Shown piece by piece: positions 55,898 through 64,000 of a stretch of DNA of 64,000 nucleotides (positions within the stretch are counted from its first letter, which is position 1; each line of letters opens with the position of its first letter). This DNA comes from Saposhnikovia divaricata (Eukaryota; Streptophyta; Magnoliopsida; Apiales; Apiaceae), in contig CM071597.1 in NCBI GenBank assembly GCA_036435485.1, positions 51,629,881 through 51,693,880 of the forward strand, given 5' to 3'. Made by a program: the position numbers and the translations under genes. Below the pieces are notes generated by a model. The model saw only the letters and a program-made list of their open reading frames with translations, was not told the DNA's origin and ran no database searches.

Positions 55898-57209
55898 ATG
55901 GCCGCCAAGCTAATCACCACCGCCCTCCGCCGCACCGCCTCTCTTCACCCATCTCTCCTCCGCCCCTTCTCCAGCGCAACTGCCGCCACCATCCCAGACC
56001 CCTACGAAGACGCATCAAGCATCACTGTCAAAGGCGTTAAAATCTCCGGAAGACCTTTGTATCTCGATATGCAAGCCACCTCTCCTATTGACCCACGTGT
56101 CCTTGACTCTATGCTACCTTTTTATCTCTCTCATTACGGAAACCCTCATTCTCGTACTCATCTTTAAGGCTGGGAATTAGATGAGGCTGTTGAGAATGCA
56201 AGAGGTCAAGTTGCGCAACTGATTAATGCATCTCCTAAGGAGATTGTGTTTACTTCCGACGCTACGGAGAGTAATTATATTTCGGTTAAAGGGGTCTTAC
56301 ATTTTTAAAGGGAGAAGAAGAAGCAAGTGATTACGACGCAGACGGAGCATAATTGTATGCTTGATTCGTGTAGGCATTTACAGCAGGAGGGTTTTGATGT
56401 TATGTATTTGCCGACTGGTTCGGATGGGTTGGTTGATGTTGGGAAATTGAGGGAAGCGATTAGGGAGGACACTGGCCTTGTTTCTGTTATGGCTATTAAT
56501 AATGAGATTGGTATGATTCAGCCTATGGAGGAAATTGGAGCAGTTTGTGAGGAGTTTAAGATTTCATTTCATACGGATGTTGCTCAAGCGTTGGGAAAAT
56601 TGATGTGGATATGGATAAGTGGAATGTGAGTTTGATGTCATTGAGTGGGCATAAGATTTATGGGCCGAAGGGGGTTGGGGCTTTGTATATGAGACGTAGG
56701 CCGAGGATTAGGGTTGAGCCGCACATGAATGGGGGTGGACAGGAAAGAGGGATTAGGAGTGGGACTGTGCCTATGCCGTTGGTTGTTGGAATGGGAGCTG
56801 CGTGTGAGTTGCAGGAGAGGATGTTGAATGGGATTAGGGCTAACTTGATGGGGTTGTCGTGAATGGTAGTGAGGATAAGAGGTATGTTGGTAATTTGAAT
56901 TTGTCATTTACGTATGCGAAGGGGGAGAGTTTGTTGATGGGGTTGAAGGAAGTGGCTGTCTCTAGTGGAAGTGAGTGTACTAGTGCTAGTTTGGAGCCAT
57001 CTTATGTGTTAAGGGCTTTGGGAATGGATGAGGATATGGTGCATACTTCGATTCAGTTTGGTATTGGGAGGTTTACTACTGAGGAGGAGATTGATCGGGT
57101 TGTTGAACTTACTGTGAATCAGGTTGAGAAGTTGAGAGAAATGAGTCCACTTTATGAGATGGTAAAGGAGAGGATTGATATTAAGAGTATACAATGGGTG
57201 CAACATTGA
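55898..57209 (+). pseudogene. NFS1: NFS1 cysteine desulfurase copy 2, near full length but broken
   Basis: Covers the whole protein, from an Arg-rich mitochondrial transit peptide (MAAKLITTALRRTASLHPSL) to a C-terminus resembling other plant NFS1 proteins. Class V aminotransferase features: MQATSPIDPRVLDSM, VITTQTEHNCMLDS (PLP-stacking His), FHTDVAQALGK (PLP-binding Asp) and SLSGHKIYGPKG with the PLP lysine. The catalytic-cysteine loop reads SSGSECTSASLE, with Glu beside the Cys where Ala is usual. Lesions: TAA at 56165-56167, TAA at 56306-56308, one-base frameshifts near 56600 and 56855, an altered substrate loop (TSDATES) and about 18 residues missing after GAACEL. No introns are visible. 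The shared promoter flank with copy 1 suggests DNA-level duplication. A functional NFS1 must lie elsewhere. Confidence 0.93.
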
Positions 57210-58125
57210 TTGGTGGCCATAGATGTTGTCGGATGCTGGATACTAGTACCTGGGACATGACTAGTGATAGTTGGATTGCAATGATAATATACTAGTGATT
57301 TCTACATGATGAAGTCACAGATGAAAGCTCGATAGTATCAATAGCTCGGAGGACTTTAAGTCAGGTTTGAATATAGTTATGTTAAGTTAAGTTTTGCTTA
57401 CAAATGACTTTTCGAAAGCTTACACTATGCTACCTTAATAGTTATGTATTCTCTTGTTGTGGATATAAATAATTTATATTCGGAATGGGAATAATGAATT
57501 TTTCTACTTTTGATCATCAATTTTATCGTGTAGTTTGTGTTCAATAGCTTGTGCTATAAGTTGATGCTTGTATGTTTTAGTGAATAATGCTTTTTAATTG
57601 AATGAAGTCGCAGAAATCTCCAGTTTATGGTCGGTTCTGTTATTTACTTTTAATGTACTAATTACATACATGGGAAAGTTTCACTGGAAAGTATATTGAT
57701 TCTGGTGGTGTACCATCGATCTAGCTGCTTATAGTCTAGCTAGAATCGGAATGGTCAGAAAAATTAGGTTGAAAGATTAATCATTAGTTATTTTACGTCT
57801 CTATATAGAATAAATTAATTAAATTTTAATGATTTTTTATAGAAGAATTTTAATGATATTTAATCAAATAGATAAGTAGATTTAAATATCATCAAAATAA
57901 TTACCCATATGATTTGAAGATAATAATTAGCATGACTTGGCTGTTTTGGATTAACAATTTAAAGATTGTGATCAATAACGTTTAACGTAGACCAGAACTC
58001 CTAAAGCTTTTCTAGATGCTGCAACACATAGCAGTAGTTTTAAGATCCTTTAGAAGTATAAATTTAAATTCATATAGAAGTTAATAATACTAGTGGATCA
58101 CTCTTCTCGCGAGTTATAGAGCTGG
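57210..58125. other. 3' flank of NFS1 copy 2, nothing recognised
   Basis: Mixed intergenic sequence. It may include the old 3' untranslated region and terminator of NFS1 (AT-rich around 57460-57600). No gene or repeat boundary seen. Confidence 0.4.
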
Positions 58126-58130
58126 GTTTT

Positions 58131-59652
58131 TGTTTGCACTAAAATCACGCAAGCGTACGTGGTCACAAGTAATATAGATATAAGTCAAGTTTGTTCCCAC
58201 AGAGATCTGGTTTAGGTTTTAATTTAGTTATTGTTCCTATGCAACAATGTATGGTTTTTACTCACTACTAAGACAATTAACAAATTTGAGATTGATTAAC
58301 TATGATTAACTAAAAAAACAAATTAACAAACTAAGAATTAACTAACTAACAAGAATTAAAATCGAATTACTTATATGAGAATAAACATGGGATCCTAACT
58401 TCATTAAATACTTCGCTTACAGTTGATGCCTTTAATCAATGCATATGATGGTTTTGATATCTGATCGGATAACACAAAACGAGTATACGCTACTTCTCAG
58501 TATACGAATACCAAACTAAACATACATCCACAAAAGAGATAGAAGATGAATAGACATCAATTATGCTTAGACCGTATATCTCTATAGAATTTGAAAACAT
58601 AACGGTTGAAGAACAAGTTATCCATAATGATCACATAGTGCAGCATAATATATCTCTATTTACGCTACAAATCATGATGTCACTCATACTTCAACTTATC
58701 CTATGCTAGTATGGCAAGTTCTAAATCTCAAGATCCACTCTCGCTTCACATGAGATTAACAGTTTAGATGTTAGCTACGCATCTAACAATTAAGCATAAC
58801 CGTACGAGGATATCAACATACATCACACACAGATCTTTAAAGCATCAAGATACTAAAGCTCCATAAATAAATCCGTTAGAATCCCATGACAACGATTAGT
58901 TCATAATCGAACCGTTCGTCATCATGGGATTTGATGAAACCATGATAATAAACAATGAATCAATGATATAAGAATGAATAAGAGTTAAGGGTTTAGAGAA
59001 CAAATCCGAAAGCATCCAAAAGTTACACCAAATTTGAAGAATACAAGAAAACTATGTCTAGATCTTCTTGTCGTCACGTTCTTTGCCTTTGATTCTCGAT
59101 CTCGTGCTCTCTACGTGAATATGTGTTTCTCTCCCTCTCAATATCCCTAAATTCGTGCCCCTTAATGTGTTTTTATAGGCCTCCAAGTCTTGGACAGCAA
59201 GAAAAGCTTTCAAATTCGATTCAGAACAGAAGTAGGAGATCAGGCAACTACCTCGCATGTACCTGCGCCCAACGGCGCGCACCTGCATGCTCAACATGTC
59301 AACCACGCGCACCTGCGCGCTCCCCTGTGCACATGCGCGCAAACTTCCTTCAGGCTTGCCAATTTTGCTGTTTTTCCTTCGTTTTGACTACTTTTTCCTT
59401 CATTCTTTTTTGCAGGTTGTCAGTCTTCCTTTCTTGTACTCAAATCTTTCTTAAAACTTTAGGGAAATGATTCCGTTCTTCATTCCAAACTCGAAATCCA
59501 AATCAAGAACACGAAAAATAGCAAACCCTAACCAACGATTTACAACCCTGCACAACTAAACAAAACACATCAAAAACACAACAAACTTGAGACTAAGACA
59601 CCAATTTAAGCCGATACAGAATGCTCCAAGTGGATATGAAATCCACTTATCA
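58131..59652 (-). mobile_element. Solo LTR (Tat/Athila-like)
   Basis: A 1522-bp unit starting TG and ending CA, flanked by a perfect 5-bp duplication GTTTT (58126-58130 and 59653-59657). On the minus strand it begins TGATAAGTGGATTTCA, has a TATA box (TATAAAAACACATTA) near 59175, and ends with ATTACTTGTGACCACG then CTTGCGTGATTTTAG, an end I associate with plant Tat/Athila-type LTRs. No internal region is present, so it arose by recombination between two LTRs. ORFs at 59058-59470 are chance frames. Confidence 0.82.
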
Positions 59653-59937
59653 GTTTTTGAAAAGTTTGTAAGAACAAGTCTTAAGAAATTAATAGAAGTA
59701 CCTCCTGGAATTATTTTAGAAGATTTTTAAGTCTGTAATTTATCAACCACTTCATAGTAAAAATATATGGAACACTAAGAAAACCTTGAGTTTATTGTAA
59801 ATTTGGAATAAATATAGCTTAAGCATGTAACAATTGGAGAAAAAAAAGGTGCAGATATTGCAGGCGGGCATTTCAAAACAGTTCAGGAATCGACCTAATC
59901 CAGAATTGACCTAATCCGGACAAATTGGTATCAGAGC

Positions 59938-60898
59938 TCACAAAATCTTACGCTAAGGTAGAGTCTCTTGCATCATACAATCACTAGCAATGGTTTCTTT
60001 GCTACTATACTGTATAGCTATATAAGCATATACTGGCTCGAGAACTATAGACTCTTACAGCCCTACGGCGCATAAGAGCTACAAGTGGAGTGTTAAAGAA
60101 AGAAGTTTATCTATTCTATATCTTATATTTTTTTCTTTTCTTTCAAAACCTTACGGCTATACGAGCTTCTTTTGATTCGATGGCAGACAGACAGTTTTTG
60201 CAGCCTATGGGAGTTCCCCCTCATGGTGTAGTAGTAGTTCGACAAGGAATCAGCTGTTTGCGCGAGTCGCCTTCTTATAGGCTCCAATGGACGACACGAC
60301 ATTATCGTTCAAATAAATAGAGGTCGGTCGTACTTGTTATGGTTCCCAAGAATCCAATATGACCACTTAGGTCTATGTTGCCACAATATTGTTATATGGA
60401 GGTGGGCGGAAGTTCAGCCCGATTTTTGGTCCACTGCTTTGATTGTGTTGTGCTAGTTGAAACGAGTCGTGCGGTGCAGAAACTTCAGTAATCACAGTTA
60501 CTAATCTCTATTTATGGCTTCAACAACTCATGTGCTCTGTTTTGAACTTGTTCTCAACAGATCTGTAGTTGTAGTGATCAATTTTGTTAGTTTCAGTTGA
60601 ATACTGTGTGCATCTATCTCGTTTTCAGCTATTTGTAGTAGATTTACTATTTTCCTTATCAAAAATCTCAAAAATAGTAGTTGTAGCTCTTGTTTACTTA
60701 TGGACTCGGTGTGATAGAGTTGACTCAGTGAGTTGTAGTATAGATTCTATTATTGTGGTGACATTTTCTGGCTTCCTGGAGGTTGTGGTGAATTGTAGTG
60801 TTCAGTGGTGTATTGTGGAGATTATTGTGGTTACAGCACATAAGATGTTTGATATATTGATTAAGTGAATGCTAGTTTAATAATTGGAGAAGTGAACT
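59938..60898 (+). other. Leader of element D
   Basis: Frames at 60090-60320 and 60584-60868 show no recognisable domain (the second is Val-rich and repetitive in GTAGTTGTAG). I treat the stretch as untranslated leader. Confidence 0.4.
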
Positions 60899-62248
60899 AT
60901 GGAAATTGGTTCAGATCAGGACTTTGATGAGTTAATGCAAGAGGTGGAACATCAGTTCAGGAAATATTAAGAGAAATCGAACCATAGATTTAAGGAGTTA
61001 GAAGGTCTGGTGGTTATAGCAACACAAAGAATAGAGATGCTAACTAAGATGAGAGCTAAGAAAAGAAGTAGAAGCAAGTTTGTGAATCCTTTTGCCATTA
61101 CTCCAGTAACACTCTGGGATAATAGAACCTATTCAACAACTAAAATTTTAAGTTTCTAAGATATGATGAAGAATCTGGAGGCACTGACTGTGAACACTAC
61201 TTTAAGATCTTCAAGGTTGGAGAGAATAAAAAGTTGCAATTGCAGGCATGCATCTTGAAGGATTAGCTAGGAAGTGGTTTTAGACCTATATAGTGGGAAG
61301 AACTAATTGGCAATGGAAGGAGTTTTGTAAGCACTTCATTGCAAGATTTGAGTCTTGGAAGCTAGAGTTGTTATATGACAAATTCAAGCAGTTAAGGGCT
61401 AAAGGCAGACAAATACAGTGGAGTTGTATTACTCTCAATTTGAAAGATACATGGAGCAAATAAAAGAGAGAATGCCTTACCTGACAGAAGGATTCTTTGT
61501 GGAGAGCTTTTAGAGTGGTTTACAAAAAATCTTAAGGATACCTTGAAATTGCTTAATCCAACTACCTTGGAACAAGCTTTTAGGAAGGCCAGGCAATGCA
61601 AAGAACCTAAGGAAGTGGTGAAAAAGGTTGATCAAAGTTGTGGTTCTGCTGGTTGCAAGTCAAGGCAAATTGTTAAGACAAGGACACTATCCAATATACA
61701 AGGAACACCACTAGGGATAAGAAATGACAGTGGTGTCATTAAGCTGTCTCCTAAATAGTTGGCTAATAGAATAGAGGAAGGATTATGTCCCTACTATAAT
61801 GGTAAAGATGGATCAACTCATGAATGTATTCATCCCTGTCAATTCATTACGACTCAAGAGGATGAAGACAACTTGCCTTTGTGCGGATATTGTAGAAAAG
61901 GTAGTATAAGAAATTGAAGACAACTCTGGATTGACTAATGAGGATACTATAGAGGTATCAGTTCATGCCATTGAGGGATTTCATAGTGATATAACTATTA
62001 CTCACTCTTACAGGCAGAAGAGGTAGACAACAATTTTCTATATTAGTGGATGGTGGAAGCACACATAGTTTCCTAGATGAGCAGATTGCCAGCAAGCTTA
62101 AGTGTGACTTAGTGAAAACAAACCCTATGAAGGTTCAGGTGGTCAATGGAAATCATCTAATTAGTCAGTTTGAATGTGCTGATTTCAATTGGAAGGTGGG
62201 ACATATTGAGTTTCAAACAGCAGTGAGAACTTTACACATGGGAGGCTA
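60899..62248 (+). pseudogene. Element D gag and protease, decayed
   Basis: ATG at 60899 starts MEIGSDQDFDELMQEVEHQF, a coiled-coil-like gag N-terminus that stops after 23 codons. Later pieces in other frames are DEESGGTDCEHYFKIFKVGE, TNWQWKEFCKHFIARFE and LKLLNPTTLEQAFRKARQ of the gag domain. The protease region at 62046 has DGGSTHSFLDEQIASKL with the active-site Asp, then FECADFNWKVGHIEFQTAV and HMGGY. Several stops and frameshifts. Gag would form the particle and the protease would mature it; this copy can do neither. Confidence 0.78.
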
Positions 62249-62430
62249 TTATATATTTATGATTTTATAATAAAATCATAAATATATAACATGTATGACA
62301 CAAAAATAAAAAATATTAAGAATATTTTCATGACATGCTTTCAAAAAATATATATTTTCATGTCACAAATATATTCAATAATTACAACAAAAAATACAAA
62401 ACAAAAAAATTTCAAAAACCAAAGGCAACA
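62222..62430. repeat. Dispersed repeat, copy 3 (with fused pol scrap)
   Basis: The protease scrap GTGAGAACTTTACACATGGG continues without a break into a 19-bp-arm hairpin (62250-62288), then CATGTATGACACAAAAATAA and the rest of the repeat, ending AAAGGCAACA at 62430. The pol-to-repeat junction matches that at 20880. Confidence 0.82.
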
Positions 62431-62731
62431 ATTATATCCTATATATAATTGGCGTAAGAGGGTTTTGATAGTCGTTTGGTCGTCAGGACTAAAACAGTAA
62501 TTTCAGTTACACTCACTCTACAAAAATAAACGTATCATGTGTTACGATACCAAATATCAACAAATATAATCGATAAAATAAACAATAAATTAGTTTTTAA
62601 AGCAAACAAATATTTATATTTTTTAGGTCAAGAAAAAAAATAAACTAATTTAGAAACCTAAAATTCACAACAAACACTAATATAATTTTGAATAAATAAA
62701 AACAAACACAAAGACATTTTAAAAATAGTAC
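62431..62731. other. AT-rich stretch, candidate LTR of the last element
   Basis: Lies directly before a TGGCGCC-type primer-binding site, so its right part should be the end of an LTR. I could not define the LTR start because the partner copy is outside the window. Confidence 0.35.
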
Positions 62732-64000
62732 TGGCGCCGCTGTCGGGGATCATCGGTGTTTTATTTTAGTTTAAGTGCTTGTCATCAATGGTCGTTAGAT
62801 TTCACTGACTCGTAGTTACTTACCTATCTTGTTTAGTTCGGTGTGTATCAGGTACTTGAGTGTTTGAAAATGGCAGGCGAAGAGTTGCCATGGTGGGCAT
62901 ATTCGAGGACATCCATGCCTCAACAATGTGAGCAATGTTTGGGCGTTCATGAGACCTCACAATATTGTTACTACGAAGGAGTTGATCCATATCACTTATG
63001 AGGAACAACCATATTTTCAATACCATCATGAACATTACCAGCAAGATGTTCCAAATATGTCATGTTTCTTTGGTAGTGAAGAGTTTCAACATCAGCAACC
63101 TACTCCTACTTTTCAGTTAGATAAGATTGATGTTATGGAGGAAATTTTGATGCTTGCAAAGAGTAATGAGGAGTCTATCAAATCTTTGGAGACACTAGTT
63201 ACTCAAGTTTTGATTACCTTGGAACAAGAGAAACATCAATTCATACTAGAGGCAATTCCAGAAAATAGCGGTGACTTGGAGCAAGGTACTGCATGCATAA
63301 TTGAGGAAGACAAATTCCAAGGTGAGGTGAGCGTTCACAAGCCATGTGAGGAATTTGATCATGCTAGTATGGTGGATGATTTGGAAAGGGCACTATTTGG
63401 GACAGATACTGGTGAGCTACACAAATTTCAAGAATTGGTATGTGCGTACCAAGAGGCTGATGACCATGGGAAAGATGCAGGTCTTCTACTTGTCTCAGAG
63501 TATAAAGATGGAGGTAGCGCATTAGAGGCAATGGAGGAAGTTCTCTTTGAGGAACCAAAGGTTTCAGCAACTTTCATTTACCCTCCTCCATTATATTCAA
63601 GCGAAGCCCGCGAATGTGTGTTGTTCTACAAATTGACAGATTTTGGGTCAACAGATGAAGGCATTGGAATAGGACATAGTTGTTATCCGAATAGGCCAAG
63701 CGAGGAGAAGGGACAGAAAGTGTGCCGCCGTGATGACGATGAAGTCTCACGAAGAGATGACCTGGCCAATTATTATCATCCTTAATGGAGGCTTGGACGT
63801 AGTCAAGCTAATTGACTCTAAACAAGCGTTTCGTGGGAGGCAACCCATTTGTTAAGTATGTAGTAGTATGTAGTAGTGTGTCATTGTCATATAGGGAATC
63901 ATATTTTGCATGTTAGTGGTAGTTCATTCATGTTTTTTTTCGTATTATTTATGTTTGTTTCATGTAGGACATTCTATTATTTTTGTTTGTTTTACCATGT
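62732..64000 (+). mobile_element. Start of a Tat/Athila-like or LARD-type LTR element, runs off the window
   Basis: TGGCGCCGCTGTCGGGGA (62732-62749) resembles the primer-binding site of many Tat/Athila and large non-autonomous elements. A gag-like frame follows (62870-63785). After it, AACAAGCGTTTCGTGGGAGG then CAACCCAT (63821-63848) is a phrase I associate with such plant elements. The rest lies outside the window. Confidence 0.5.
62870..63785 (+). pseudogene. Gag-like ORF of the last element, one frameshift
   Basis: The natural start is ATG at 62870 (MAGEELPWWAYSRTSMPQQ), followed by a single CCHC-like finger, CEQCLGVHETSQYC, and YYEGVDPYH. A frameshift near 62985-62995 moves to the frame that is open to 63785: TYEEQPYFQYHHEHYQQDV, a helical coiled-coil-like segment (EEILMLAKSNEESIKSLETL) and an acidic C-terminal half rich in Glu and Asp, ending SRRDDLANYYHP. 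The first half resembles the ORF found in Athila/Tat-like non-autonomous elements. I do not recognise the C-terminal half. Confidence 0.5.

Larger units (their letters stand above)
59926..62248 (+). mobile_element. Element D: truncated chromovirus-like Ty3/gypsy element
   Basis: TGGTATCAGAGC at 59926-59937 is an initiator-Met primer-binding site. It is followed by about 960 bases of leader, a gag region and a protease region, cut off at 62248 by dispersed repeat copy 3. The LTR upstream is uncertain: it may run from before 58126 to about 59922 and contain the solo LTR. RT, RNase H and integrase are absent. The protease motif fits Reina-type chromoviruses. Confidence 0.65.

Overview
The window is nuclear DNA of a flowering plant, most likely a eudicot. 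It has no operons or bacterial signals. Almost all of it is layered transposable elements, plus two broken copies of the nuclear gene for the mitochondrial cysteine desulfurase NFS1 and captured pieces of a CDPK-related kinase gene. I see no gene that is clearly intact and cellular, and no rRNA gene, tRNA gene or CRISPR array. Percent differences between LTRs are counts by eye.

Region 1 (1-15247) is a minus-strand Ty3/gypsy chromovirus of Tekay type (element A). The left LTR is cut by the window edge. Gag-pol is one reading frame broken only by three stop codons, and an extra 250-residue ORF lies between the primer-binding site and gag. The 5' LTR (7538-15247) is split by a 4.2-kb CACTA transposon (8514-12735, 3-bp target duplication CTG) that carries six exons, with introns, of a CDPK-related kinase. 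To the right lies the 3' end of a LINE with an RNase H domain and poly(A), which holds a PIF/Harbinger-type MITE.

Region 2 (16544-23842) is very AT-rich. It holds a 1.87-kb palindrome with a Helitron-like 3' end at each edge and a Stowaway MITE inside, a degenerate Myb/SANT-like gene remnant, a MITE-like inverted repeat, another Helitron-like 3' end, and a hAT-type MITE inserted exactly at that end.

Region 3 (23843-57209) is a nest. NFS1 copy 1 is cut short at about 24180 and followed by two LINE fragments. The second LINE fragment is interrupted by a Tat-lineage Ty3/gypsy element (B, 26484-54408) that has a dual RNase H and an antisense spliced gene between pol and the 3' LTR. B is in turn interrupted by element C (34725-49352, target duplication GATAC), with 4.4-kb LTRs related to A and a heavily decayed interior. 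The LINE resumes at 54414. NFS1 copy 2, nearly full length but broken, follows at 55898.

Region 4 (57210-64000) holds a solo LTR with a GTTTT target duplication, a decayed gag-protease fragment of another chromovirus-like element, a repeat shared with sites upstream of both NFS1 copies, and the start of an LTR element with a TGGCGCC-type primer-binding site and a gag-like frame.

LTR differences agree with the nesting: about 2.4% for B (host), 0.6-0.7% for C (guest) and 1-2% for A.
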